DNA of 64,000 nucleotides from NCBI GenBank assembly GCA_947631765.1, contig CANRMP010000003.1:62001-126000 (forward strand), in the 5' to 3' direction. The notes under the pieces were generated by a model that did no database searches, had not been told where the DNA came from, and worked only from the letters and a program-made list of their open reading frames with translations. Positions 7,996 to 16,017 of this stretch are shown in pieces. The position numbers were made by a program, and so were the translations under genes. Origin of the DNA: an uncultured Clostridia bacterium (lineage in GTDB: Bacteria; Bacillota; Clostridia; Oscillospirales; CAG-272). Position 1 is the first letter of the stretch. Every line of letters starts with the position of its first letter.

Positions 7996-8328
7996 TCACT
8001 GCGCAGGCGGCAAATCCTGTGACAGTCCAACCACGTTATCAACCGGAAGGGAAAAGGCGATTCCCTGCCCGGGAGTGTTGAGCCCGACCTCGCGGTAAAG
8101 CGCATGGAGAATATCGTCTTTGATTTTTGATGGCGCTATAATCATGACTATTTCCTTATTCGGTTCAATAGTGATATTGAAGAGCTTTTCCGCCTCGGAG
8201 CTTGCCGTTCCGCGAGCGCCGATTACGGTACCGCCTCTTGCTCCTTGCTTTTTTGCGGCGTCCATTGCCGCCTCGGAAAAGCCGGCATTGACAATGCAGA
8301 ATATGACCTCATGGCTGTACTCTTTCAT
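7996..8328 (-). CDS. PII-like protein associated with DUF1538 transporter (second copy)
   Basis: 110 residues resembling the PII signal-protein fold. VIFCIVNAGFSEAAMDAAKK is the first beta-alpha unit. The glycine-rich GARGGTVIGARGTAS corresponds to the nucleotide-binding T-loop region, and GIAFSLPVDNVVGL is a typical last strand. The start ATG at 8328 has GGAG 9 nt upstream and overlaps the preceding stop by ATGA, so the genes are translationally coupled. Classical GlnB residues such as the uridylylated Tyr are not evident. The setting behind a DUF1538 membrane protein suggests a ligand-sensing subunit of that protein rather than general nitrogen control. Confidence 0.8.
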   Translation of the reverse strand: MKEYSHEVIFCIVNAGFSEAAMDAAKKQGARGGTVIGARGTASSEAEKLFNITIEPNKEIVMIIAPSKIKDDILHALYREVGLNTPGQGIAFSLPVDNVVGLSQDLPPAQ

Positions 8329-8762
8329 ATAGACGTCTCCTTTTTACTTTGATTGCTCAAAAATTGATATATAGCAACACCTATAACACTTGACACAGGT
8401 ACGGTAAAAGCGATTCCTTTCCCGTTTTTTATGGTTTGAAATTTGTTTTCAAGATATCGAAGCGCGGCTTCAGCCCTGTCTTCCCTGATAATACTGAATA
8501 TCACCGCTTTATTTGAGTCGGAAAGTCCCAAATACCGAAGCGTTTCGGTGCTTGCCGTACCGTGAGCCGCCATTGAAAGCTGCATATTGACCTCAAAGCC
8601 CTGAATTAATGCAAGATAGAGGTCTGCCTTTTCGCGCTCGACAACGCTCACAAGAAGCTTAAGCTTCGGGGGCGTATAATGCCGCTGATTGCCCGTCTTT
8701 TTTGATAACGCGGCAGGCGCCTTTTTGCCGGCTTTTACTGTTTCTTTATCGGCAGTATTCAT
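8325..8762 (-). CDS. PII-like protein associated with DUF1538 transporter (first copy)
   Basis: 145 residues. A basic N-terminal tail (about 30 residues with several Lys) precedes a PII-like core: LKLLVSVVEREKADLYLALI, then MAAHGTASTETLRYLG and GIAFTVPVSSVIGVAIYQFL. Compared with the downstream copy the loop is AHGTAS rather than GARGTAS, so the two are diverged paralogues, perhaps with different ligands or forming a heterotrimer. The start ATG at 8762 follows AAGGGGA at 8 nt; an ATG at 8789 is possible but would overlap the upstream gene. The middle gene of a three-gene operon with the DUF1538 membrane protein. Confidence 0.75.
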   Translation of the reverse strand: MNTADKETVKAGKKAPAALSKKTGNQRHYTPPKLKLLVSVVEREKADLYLALIQGFEVNMQLSMAAHGTASTETLRYLGLSDSNKAVIFSIIREDRAEAALRYLENKFQTIKNGKGIAFTVPVSSVIGVAIYQFLSNQSKKETSI

Positions 8763-8775
8763 GCGCTTTGTCCCC

Positions 8776-10302
8776 TTACATAAAATCAATTATCTGCTCG
8801 TCGTCAGAGCCGAGAATGCGCTTCATTGCAATTCTTTCTCTGAGCTTACGCGTAAGTATTGCTCTAAAGCCGAGAATTTGAATTGTAATAAGCGGTGTCA
8901 TGGCGACCATCGCCACGATTCCGAAGGCGTCGGTCATGACGTGACTTTCTCCCTGAAGCACACAGCAAACTCCGACGGCAAAAGGAAGAATAAAGCTTGA
9001 GGTGAGCGGTCCGCTTGCAACTCCGCCCGAGTCAAAAGCTATTGCTGTATAAATTCCCGGGACGAAGAAGGAGAGCCCGAGAGATATAAAATATCCGGGA
9101 ATCAGATAATACAGTATGTTGAAATCAAGCACTGTTCGAAGCATTGAAAGCCCTATAGATATACCGACGCCCACGGAAAGCGCCGCCATCATGGATTTTT
9201 TGCCTACCGTCCCGTTTGTGACCTCCTCAACCTGTTTGTTAAGTACGTGTACCGCAGGCTCGGCAAGCACCGTAACGGTACCTATTATAAATCCGAAGAG
9301 CACTATGTAATACGGGCTGTTTCCCGCAAGCATAGCTCCCATTTTATAGCCTACAGGCATAAAGCCAACCGTCACCGAGGTCAGAAAAATGATTAGCCCG
9401 ACAACTGTATACAAAATACCGACCGCAATTTGAACAAGCTTTTGTCTTGGAAGCTTCAGCACAAAAATTTGAAGAGCGGCAAAGAAAAGAAGAATGAGAG
9501 CAATTGCAAGTATCACCTCGTGCGCCACCGAAAGAAGAATGGAGAACAAATTCTTTCCCAATGCATTTTCAATCGAGTAGTCGGGGACCTGATAGCTTAA
9601 ATCGCCTCTGACGGTTATTCCGAGCATGGCAACGGCAAGCATCGGACCAACCGAGCAAAGCGCGATAAGACCAAAGCTGTTTTCTCCGACGTTCCTTCCG
9701 CCAAGCGTTGCGGCAATACCAACGCCAAGCGCCATTATAAAAGGCACGGTGACAGGACCCGTTGTAACGCCGCCGGAGTCAAAGACAAGCGAGAGAAGGT
9801 TACCGTTTCCGTTTACGATCATAAGTCCTGCAAGGGCAAAAAGCAACATGTAAAAAAACATGAGAAGTCCGGAAAGAGAGCTTCCAAATACTATTTTGAG
9901 CATTGCCACAAGCAGAAAAAGCCCCACTCCGACTGCCACAAAAATAATGAGTAATACAGGATTTATAACGTCGCTTACCTGGGATGCGAGCACCGAAAGG
10001 TCGGGCTCCGCAACGGTTATAAGCAGTCCCATTGTAAAGCAGACGGCAAGCAGGAGCCACAGTCTTCCCGATTTTGTAAGTCCTGCACCGGTATGCTCGC
10101 CCATAGGGGTCATTGCAAGGTCGGCGCCGAGATTAAAAAGCCCGATGCCGAGTATAAGGAAGAGCGAGCATATCAAAAAGACTGTCATTTCCCTTGCGGA
10201 AAAATGTATCAGCGGCGTCAGATTCAGAAAAAAGACAATAGCCGTTACAGGCAGAACCGAAAGCAGCGCCTCTTTTATTTTATTTGTCAGAATTTTCAGC
10301 AA
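8776..10302 (-). CDS. DUF1538 family multi-pass membrane protein
   Basis: About 508 residues with many hydrophobic segments. It is an internal duplication: FDSGGVTTGPVTVPFIMALG near residue 174 and FDSGGVASGPLTSSFILPFA near 423 are matching motifs, and AEPD near 99 matches AEPA near 348. This is the pattern of the DUF1538 family, thought to be transporters; the substrate is not known to me. It is probably in the cytoplasmic membrane with two inverted or parallel halves. The start is uncertain: TTG at 10302 has AAGGAG 10 nt upstream, while an ATG at 10362 would add 20 residues without a clear ribosome binding site. It is followed by two PII-like genes that probably regulate it. Confidence 0.85.
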   Translation of the reverse strand: MLKILTNKIKEALLSVLPVTAIVFFLNLTPLIHFSAREMTVFLICSLFLILGIGLFNLGADLAMTPMGEHTGAGLTKSGRLWLLLAVCFTMGLLITVAEPDLSVLASQVSDVINPVLLIIFVAVGVGLFLLVAMLKIVFGSSLSGLLMFFYMLLFALAGLMIVNGNGNLLSLVFDSGGVTTGPVTVPFIMALGVGIAATLGGRNVGENSFGLIALCSVGPMLAVAMLGITVRGDLSYQVPDYSIENALGKNLFSILLSVAHEVILAIALILLFFAALQIFVLKLPRQKLVQIAVGILYTVVGLIIFLTSVTVGFMPVGYKMGAMLAGNSPYYIVLFGFIIGTVTVLAEPAVHVLNKQVEEVTNGTVGKKSMMAALSVGVGISIGLSMLRTVLDFNILYYLIPGYFISLGLSFFVPGIYTAIAFDSGGVASGPLTSSFILPFAVGVCCVLQGESHVMTDAFGIVAMVAMTPLITIQILGFRAILTRKLRERIAMKRILGSDDEQIIDFM

Positions 10303-10417
10303 AGCCTCTGTCTCCTTAGTTCTGTGATAGTAAGCTGCGTAGCACGGCAAGCTTTTCGCCATGTGAAATATAGCCTTGCCGCATAAATAAAGTCATGCGC
10401 CTGCTTTTAAAGGACTT

Positions 10418-10891
10418 TCAATATCCGAATTTATCCGAGCGCGCCGAGCGCTCTATATCGCGGTCTGCCTGCTTTTTTGCCTCGGTTTCCCGCTTGTCAT
10501 AAAGCTTTTTACCCTTGCAGAGTCCTACCTCCATTTTTACGTTCTTTCCCGAAAAATAAAGTGAAAGAGGCACAAGAGTGTAGCCTTCCGCCTGTGTAAG
10601 TGATTTAAGCTTAATGATTTCCCTTTTATGCATCAGAAGTTTTTTGTCCCGAAGCGGGTCGCGGTTGAAGATATTTCCCTTTTCGTAGGGACTTATATGA
10701 ATCCCCTTGGCAAATATCTCGCCGTCGCTTATATAGCAATATGAATCTTTTAAATTGACCTGCCCCTGACGAAGGGACTTTATTTCAGTGCCGTAAAGCT
10801 CTATTCCCGCTTCATACGTTTCATGCACGAAATAATTGTGATACGCCTGCCTGTGCTGCGCTATGATTTTATCTTTTTTTCCGGATGCCAT
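10418..10891 (-). CDS. smpB: SsrA-binding protein SmpB
   Basis: 157 residues. It binds tmRNA and brings it to stalled ribosomes. The family core is complete: AYHNYFVHETYEAGIELYGT, EIKSLRQGQVNLKDSY, then IHISPYEKGN and a basic C-terminal tail (KRETEAKKQADRDIERSARS) that enters the mRNA channel. The start ATG at 10891 has GGAAGGG upstream; the frame is open for 37 more codons but that part is low-complexity and unlike SmpB. The partner tmRNA gene is 2.6 kb away on the same strand. It follows rsmI by 49 nt, probably in the same transcript. Confidence 0.97.
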   Translation of the reverse strand: MASGKKDKIIAQHRQAYHNYFVHETYEAGIELYGTEIKSLRQGQVNLKDSYCYISDGEIFAKGIHISPYEKGNIFNRDPLRDKKLLMHKREIIKLKSLTQAEGYTLVPLSLYFSGKNVKMEVGLCKGKKLYDKRETEAKKQADRDIERSARSDKFGY

Positions 10892-10940
10892 ATGTTCCCT
10901 TCCGCGTTTTGGGCGCTTATTTGCTTTGTCGTTTGCTTTG

Positions 10941-11858
10941 TTATTTATCGATAAGTTCTTTGTATATGCTGCTTTTCCCGACGCCTCTGTCTTTTGCGGC
11001 AAGCTTTATTGCCGCCATCTTTTCATATCCGAGCCTCACGTAATAATCGACGTGTTCCCGTATACTCATATCCTTCCAGAAGGCGTCCTTTATATTTTCC
11101 GCCGCGCCATCGATTACAAGAACGTATTCCCCTCTCGGCTCGCTCTCATTATAAAGCTTTACAGCGCCGCTTACCGTCGTCCTTATTACCTGCTCGTTGA
11201 GCTTTGTAAGCTCACGGCAAAGCGCTATTTTTCGCTCGCCGAGACATTCATAGATAAGCTCGAGTGTATCTTTCAGTCTGTGCGGAGCCTCATAAAGAAT
11301 AATGGTTGACCTTTCCAAGGAAAGGTCTTCAAGTCTTTTCTTCTTTTCGCTTTTGGTACCCTTCAAAAAGCCCTCAAACAAAAAGCGCGAGGTTGAAAGT
11401 GCCGAAAGGGAGAGCGCGGTTATTGCGGCGCAGCAGCCGGGGACCGCGGTCACGTTAATATCATTTTCGGCACACAAGCGCACAATATCCTCTCCGGGAT
11501 CGGAAATTGCGGGAGTTCCCGCATCGGTCACAAGGGCGCAGGACTCGCCCTCTTTGAGTCGTCTGAGGATATATTCGCCCTTTTGTGCCTTGTTGTATTC
11601 ATAGTAGCTAATAACGCTTTTTGATATTCCGAGACAAGAGAGAAGCCTTAAAGTGTTGCGCGTGTCCTCGGCGGCAATAAAATCTACCTCGGAAAGCACT
11701 TTTACGGCTCTTTGACTGATATCCGAAAGATTTCCTATAGGCGTAGCCACAAGATACAGCGTTTTGCCGACTATTTTGTTTTTCTCTTCCGAAAAAGTAT
11801 ATTCTGTTTCTTTCTCGGGCTCTTCAAGCTGTAAGCTAAGGTTTTCGGTATCGTTCAT
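10941..11858 (-). CDS. rsmI: 16S rRNA (cytidine-1402-2'-O)-methyltransferase RsmI
   Basis: 305 residues. It methylates the ribose of C1402 in 16S rRNA using S-adenosylmethionine. The tetrapyrrole-methylase-like fold is seen in LYLVATPIGNLSDISQRA, EDTRNTLRLL and LVTDAGTPAISDPGE, followed by VPGCCAAITALSLS. An N-terminal acidic stretch of about 30 residues precedes the core. The start ATG at 11858 follows GGTGA and overlaps the upstream methyltransferase gene by 23 nt, so the two are coupled. An extra C-terminal region (YEKMAAIKLAAKDRGVGKSS) is the usual RsmI tail. Confidence 0.95.
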   Translation of the reverse strand: MNDTENLSLQLEEPEKETEYTFSEEKNKIVGKTLYLVATPIGNLSDISQRAVKVLSEVDFIAAEDTRNTLRLLSCLGISKSVISYYEYNKAQKGEYILRRLKEGESCALVTDAGTPAISDPGEDIVRLCAENDINVTAVPGCCAAITALSLSALSTSRFLFEGFLKGTKSEKKKRLEDLSLERSTIILYEAPHRLKDTLELIYECLGERKIALCRELTKLNEQVIRTTVSGAVKLYNESEPRGEYVLVIDGAAENIKDAFWKDMSIREHVDYYVRLGYEKMAAIKLAAKDRGVGKSSIYKELIDK

Positions 11859-12612
11859 CAAATTCACCATTTTCATAAATATAACGAAGCTCGTCAGTAT
11901 CGGTAAGCGGAATTTTTGAGGCGTCATGATGCATAACAAGGGGCGGCGTGATAAAAATTCCGCCTCTTCCGCCCTTTCGCCCTTCAACCAAAACAAGATT
12001 TGAAGCCTTCGAAAAGTCGGGAAATACAAGCGTCATGCGCTTTGGCTCAATTCCGTTGTTTCTCATTGCCTCGAAAAGGTCGGGAAGGCGCTCGGGTCTG
12101 TATACCGCGTAAAAATACCCCGAGAATTTCAAAATTCTTGACGCGGCGGCGCAAAAATCGCCTATATTGCCGCAAAGCTCGCGGCGCGCGGCGTTCATTT
12201 CGTCGTTTGCATTTTCAATACCGCTGCCGCCCTTTAGGTACGGGGGATTTGTAAAAACCGCGTCGACCTCTTTATTTCCCACGTGGGCAAGTGTAAGCTC
12301 CCTCACGTCGATATTAAGGGGTATAACCTTGTCTTCAAGAGAATTGTTTTTTGCGTTGAGCGCGATAAGCTTACTGTAATTTGTCATAAGCTCGACGGAA
12401 TAAATTTTTGAAAGCTTTCCCTTTGAGGCAGCAAGCAGAGATATTATTCCGCACCCTCCGCCAAGCTCCGCACCCATGCTTCCGCCGCCGAAACGCTTCA
12501 TATATGCGTAAAGCAGATAGGCGTCGCTCCCGAAGGTCAAGCCCTCTTTTCTCTGAATAAGGGTTATATTTTCATTGACGTAATCAATTCTGTTTTTACT
12601 GTCCTTGCACAT
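11836..12612 (-). CDS. TrmN6-like N6-adenine methyltransferase
   Basis: 258 residues of a class I SAM-dependent methyltransferase. The SAM-binding loop AELGGGCGIISLL lies near residues 48-60, and FTNPPYLKGG, the NPPY catalytic motif of N6-adenine methyltransferases, near 120. Family proteins (YabB/TrmN6) modify A37 of tRNA1-Val in Escherichia coli; in Firmicutes the gene commonly sits next to rsmI, as here. The ribosome binding site is weak (GAGAG, 9 nt upstream). It starts about 70 nt after the ferredoxin terminator. Confidence 0.85.
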   Translation of the reverse strand: MCKDSKNRIDYVNENITLIQRKEGLTFGSDAYLLYAYMKRFGGGSMGAELGGGCGIISLLAASKGKLSKIYSVELMTNYSKLIALNAKNNSLEDKVIPLNIDVRELTLAHVGNKEVDAVFTNPPYLKGGSGIENANDEMNAARRELCGNIGDFCAAASRILKFSGYFYAVYRPERLPDLFEAMRNNGIEPKRMTLVFPDFSKASNLVLVEGRKGGRGGIFITPPLVMHHDASKIPLTDTDELRYIYENGEFDERYRKP

Positions 12613-12681
12613 AAGCCGCTCTCAAATGCACTTTATTAAATAATATCAATAGCAATATAGCTTGCAATATAATTGCAGAAA

Positions 12682-12702
12682 AGCCGGAGAAAATCTCCGG
12701 CT
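12682..12702 (-). terminator. Terminator after ferredoxin gene
   Basis: AGCCGGAGA, 3-nt loop, TCTCCGGCT, followed on the minus strand by a TTTT run. It separates the ferredoxin from the trmN6-rsmI-smpB unit. Confidence 0.75.
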
Positions 12703-12724
12703 CATCTTTCTTGTTCGGAATATA

Positions 12725-12898
12725 TTATTCCTCAGAGGGAGCCTCAACAGGGCATGTGCTTGCACACGCTCCGCAGCTGATGCACTCGTCCGGATTGATA
12801 ACATATTTTCCGTCTTTCTCGGTAATCGCTCCGACAGGGCATTCACCGGCGCACGCGCCGCATCCGAGGCATTCGTCCGCATTGATCTTATAAGCCAT
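12725..12898 (-). CDS. Small 2[4Fe-4S] ferredoxin
   Basis: 57 residues, below common gene-finding cutoffs. Two cysteine clusters, CLGCGACAGECP and CISCGACASTCP, each follow the CxxCxxCxxxCP pattern that binds a [4Fe-4S] cluster, separated by about 30 residues in the usual pseudo-twofold arrangement. A strong GGAGGT precedes the ATG, and it has its own promoter and terminator, so it is a monocistronic low-potential electron carrier of an anaerobe. Its neighbour RicT also carries cysteine clusters; a functional link is only a possibility. Confidence 0.95.
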   Translation of the reverse strand: MAYKINADECLGCGACAGECPVGAITEKDGKYVINPDECISCGACASTCPVEAPSEE

Positions 12899-12927
12899 AG
12901 TTATGTACCTCCAAATGATTTTATTTC

Positions 12928-12956
12928 ATTATATCATATCTGTAAGAAAAAATCAA
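12928..12956 (-). promoter_or_regulatory. Promoter of the ferredoxin gene
   Basis: Minus strand: TTGATT (12956-12951), 17 nt, TATAAT (12933-12928), 30 nt before the ATG. Confidence 0.75.
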
Positions 12957-13056
12957 CACAATTTATTAAGATTTCTTCCGCTTTATTTTGCTTTATCTGC
13001 TTTTATTTTTATTTTTCCGCTTTTGCACCCTTATTTGGACAAATTATACCGCCGAT

Positions 13057-14313
13057 TTATTCTTCTTTGTCGGGCTTGTGCGCGCCTCGAGCGGCGTCCT
13101 TGCGGTATTTTTGAGGCTTTCTGCGCCTTTTTTGAACCTTTGCGCTCCTGATACTCTCGTTCTTTTCACTTTCGCCATCCTGCAAAAGGGGCTGCTCCTC
13201 GGCGCTCGTATCCTTTGCCGGAGTCTTTAGCTTGAGCTTGCCTACCTCAATATTTTTAACCGGTTTTGCGGTATTTTCCAATGTCCTTTTCTTTTTCTTT
13301 TGAACGCCGCTCCTGTTGTTTTTGCTCTTTTGAAGAATATCGCCCTTTTCAGGCTTTTCTTCAAGGTCTGCAACAGGCTCGCTTTGCATAGTCGGCTTTT
13401 CACGAATCGGCGAGGCTTTTTCCAAAAGCTCGCCCTCCGCACTCCTTAGCGCTTCCCTGTCGTATACTACGGGCGTTCCCTCGGGATCTCTGTCAAGGCG
13501 CACCTTCACAAGTCCCGAAAGAGGCTGAGCGTCGGTCACTACCCCCGGCCCGTCGGGAGTTATGACCTTCGAATCCACCTTCGGGGTCTTTTTAAGCTCT
13601 TCCTGATAAGTATCGTACTCGTATCTGAGACAGCACATAAGCCTTCCGCACGCTCCGGATATTTTGGAGCTGTTGAGCGAAAGATTTTGCTCCTTTGCCA
13701 TCTTTATCGACACCTGAACAAAGTCCCCTAAAAAGCTGTGACAGCAAAATTCCCTTCCGCACACGCCGAATCCGCCGATAATCTTTGTTTCATCCCGAAG
13801 CCCTATCTGCCTTAGCTCTATCCTCGTTCTGAAAACAGAGGCGAGATCCTTTACAAGCTCCCGAAAGTCCACCCTTTCCTCAGAGGTAAAGTAGAACAAA
13901 AGCTTTGAATTGTCAAAGGTATACTCAACGTCAATAAGCTTCATTTCAAGCCCGTGCTCGACTATTTTTTTAAGGCATATATCAAATGCCTCTTCTTCTT
14001 TTTCACAGTTGGACTTGTATCTTAAATCGTCGTTGTTGTCGGCAAGCTTTACCACCTTGCGAAGGGGCTGTACAAGCTTATTTTCGGGCATCATGCAGTT
14101 TGAAAGGGCAACCTTGCCGTATTCGTATCCTCTGGCGGTGTCGACAATAACGTGCTTCCCTTCGGACGCCTTTATGCCGTTTGCGTCGAAATAATATATT
14201 TTTCCGGCGCTTCTGAAGGTAACGCCTATTATTTCAACCTCGCCGTCTTTATCGGCGCTTGGAGTCTTTTTTGCTTCATTTTCAACTTTATTTTCAACTA
14301 CTTCGTATTCCAT
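13057..14313 (-). CDS. ricT: RicT (YaaT/PSP1-domain) protein
   Basis: 418 residues. The PSP1 domain occupies roughly residues 25-270: FRSAGKIYYFDANG near the start, then GGFGVCGREFCCHSFLG and SGACGRLMCCLRYEYD with the conserved cysteines that hold iron-sulfur clusters in the Bacillus RicA-RicF-RicT (Y) complex. That complex aids RNase Y-dependent mRNA processing and phosphorelay control. A long basic, low-complexity tail (about 130 residues rich in Lys, Glu and Pro) is extra. The ATG follows AAAGGTG. It lies 15 nt after holB, the normal Firmicute arrangement. Confidence 0.92.
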   Translation of the reverse strand: MEYEVVENKVENEAKKTPSADKDGEVEIIGVTFRSAGKIYYFDANGIKASEGKHVIVDTARGYEYGKVALSNCMMPENKLVQPLRKVVKLADNNDDLRYKSNCEKEEEAFDICLKKIVEHGLEMKLIDVEYTFDNSKLLFYFTSEERVDFRELVKDLASVFRTRIELRQIGLRDETKIIGGFGVCGREFCCHSFLGDFVQVSIKMAKEQNLSLNSSKISGACGRLMCCLRYEYDTYQEELKKTPKVDSKVITPDGPGVVTDAQPLSGLVKVRLDRDPEGTPVVYDREALRSAEGELLEKASPIREKPTMQSEPVADLEEKPEKGDILQKSKNNRSGVQKKKKRTLENTAKPVKNIEVGKLKLKTPAKDTSAEEQPLLQDGESEKNESIRSAKVQKRRRKPQKYRKDAARGAHKPDKEE

Positions 14314-14328
14314 AATTCACCTTTCATT

Positions 14329-15321
14329 TCAGCGGTTAACCGCGCGGCAGAGCGCGTCGGAAAAGGACGCTTTTACGATATTTACATTCATATTCGCCGC
14401 AAGCGAGCAAAATGCGCCATATGAGGCGTCATAGCAAGAGATAAGCTGCGCCACGGTGAATTTTTTCGCCATTGGAGCAATAAGGGAGGCATATCCGAAA
14501 AGCGACTGAATGTCGCCGCTTTGCTTCATTGCCGTAATATCCCGAAGCGCCGACATAAAGCTCTCCAAAAAATTTGAAAGCTCTTCTCTTTTGGAGGAAA
14601 GAGAGTTTACAAACAAATGTATTTGACCTCTTTTTTTCTCACACAAAAGCTCAAGAAGACCCGCAACCTTTTTCGGGTCGCCCTCTTCTTCAGAGTCAAG
14701 CGTAGCTTCCGCCCTTCCGACAGAGCCGCCGCTTACATTTATCACGTGTTCAAGTGCCCCTTCGTCAAGGCTTCTGAATTTTTCACGGTTTTTTGAATCA
14801 TTCAGCAGATATTTTTCAAGCTCCTTTGGTGAAAGAAGCTGTGTTCTCACCACAGGCGCTCTTGAACGCACTGTGGGAAGAAGTGAGGAGGAATTTTCGC
14901 AAAGGAGAAAGAAATACACGTATGATGGGGGCTCCTCAAGGAGCTTCAATAACGCGTTTTGCGCCTGCGCCGTCATAAGATCCGAATATTTTATGATATA
15001 CGCCTTAAAATCAAGCTCGCCGGGTATTATAAACGCGTCCTGCTTTATGCTCCTTACCGCCCCGATTCCTATCGACCGCTTATCCTTTTCGGGAGCCACA
15101 GTAACAACGTCGGGCGCCATATCCTGCATTATAAGCTCCGAAAGTCTTTCGTCTGCCGCAAGGTCGGCGCAGACCGATTTTGCAAGTGTGTATTTTCCGC
15201 TGCCCTCTGCTCCCTCTATTATGTAGGCGTGTGAAAGAGTTTTCTCCTGTATTTCGCTTCTAAAAAAGCTTTTTAGCTCATTGTTTGCATATATTTTGCT
15301 TAGCTTTTCTTTATATGCCAT
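14329..15321 (-). CDS. holB: DNA polymerase III subunit delta'
   Basis: 330 residues; a clamp-loader subunit of the replicative polymerase. AYIIEGAEGSGKYTLAKSV contains a P-loop, and SDLMTAQAQNALLKLLEEPP with LPTVRSRAPVV forms the sensor/SRC-like region typical of DnaX and delta' proteins. The zinc-binding cysteines of DnaX are absent. The start ATG at 15321 has AAAGGAA upstream; an upstream in-frame ATG would add eight residues. The first gene of the holB-ricT pair. Confidence 0.92.
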   Translation of the reverse strand: MAYKEKLSKIYANNELKSFFRSEIQEKTLSHAYIIEGAEGSGKYTLAKSVCADLAADERLSELIMQDMAPDVVTVAPEKDKRSIGIGAVRSIKQDAFIIPGELDFKAYIIKYSDLMTAQAQNALLKLLEEPPSYVYFFLLCENSSSLLPTVRSRAPVVRTQLLSPKELEKYLLNDSKNREKFRSLDEGALEHVINVSGGSVGRAEATLDSEEEGDPKKVAGLLELLCEKKRGQIHLFVNSLSSKREELSNFLESFMSALRDITAMKQSGDIQSLFGYASLIAPMAKKFTVAQLISCYDASYGAFCSLAANMNVNIVKASFSDALCRAVNR

Positions 15322-15543
15322 ATAACAATTCCTTTCTTTGCCCAAAAAGCTCGTGTCGGCAAAATAAAAGTCGCTCCGGATTTTTAGTCTACCTTAACGC
15401 CGACAAAATATCAGCCCGAAATTACCACGGTTTACATATACACATTAAGCCATAATATATTATAACAGAATCTTTATCGCTTGTCAAATAATATTATTTA
15501 CCTCGGCGGGTAAAAATTAAAAAATAAAAAAGGACAAAAAGTT

Positions 15544-16017
15544 TTGGATAAAAAAGCACACAATATTGCGGCGCAAAGGTCTAAGCTGTTATACCGTGCC
15601 GTCTCTCTTATTCTTGCAATAGTTACAATAGCGGTGTTCTGCTATGCCGACGTGCTGACGAGCCGCGCGCAAAGAGAGGCAAAGGAAAGAGAAAGGGAAA
15701 TATTAAGCGATATCAAAAAGGACGTTTGCGGCATTGCAAGCGCTCTTTTTGCCGCATATCAAACCTCAAGTGAGGAGGTTTTCAAGGATGCGGCCTGCCG
15801 TGCGCTTGTCTTATGCGGAAGAATAGAAGGAAAAATTGAAAGCGCAAAGTGCGCAAGTGACGGGCGCTTTGAGGACTTTTCGGAATATGCCGCTTATGTT
15901 TCGGACAGCATCTCAAAATTTCCGAAATATCCGGAAAATGACGTGAGAGAGTGCTGTATGAGACTGCGCTGCATGGCGCTTGAACTGATAAAAAGCGCTG
16001 CGCAAAGCGAGAGTTAA
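15544..16017 (+). CDS. Small membrane-anchored protein of unknown function
   Basis: 157 residues starting with TTG, preceded by AAAGGA at about 9 nt. One transmembrane helix lies near residues 17-34 (YRAVSLILAIVTIAVFCYAD), then a charged helical stretch (SRAQREAKEREREILSDIKK) and an extracytoplasmic helical domain with several cysteines. The general layout, a single N-terminal anchor and helical repeats, is like the N-terminal part of the spore germination protein YpeB, but the similarity is weak and I do not assign it. Its TAA ends at 16017, directly abutting the stop codon of the convergent phosphatase gene. Confidence 0.65.
   Translation: MDKKAHNIAAQRSKLLYRAVSLILAIVTIAVFCYADVLTSRAQREAKEREREILSDIKKDVCGIASALFAAYQTSSEEVFKDAACRALVLCGRIEGKIESAKCASDGRFEDFSEYAAYVSDSISKFPKYPENDVRECCMRLRCMALELIKSAAQSES

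Noticed and set aside
12662..13114. Plus-strand frames opposite the ferredoxin gene
   Set aside because: They are antisense to the 57-residue ferredoxin and the end of ricT; the cysteine clusters on the minus strand decide the case.
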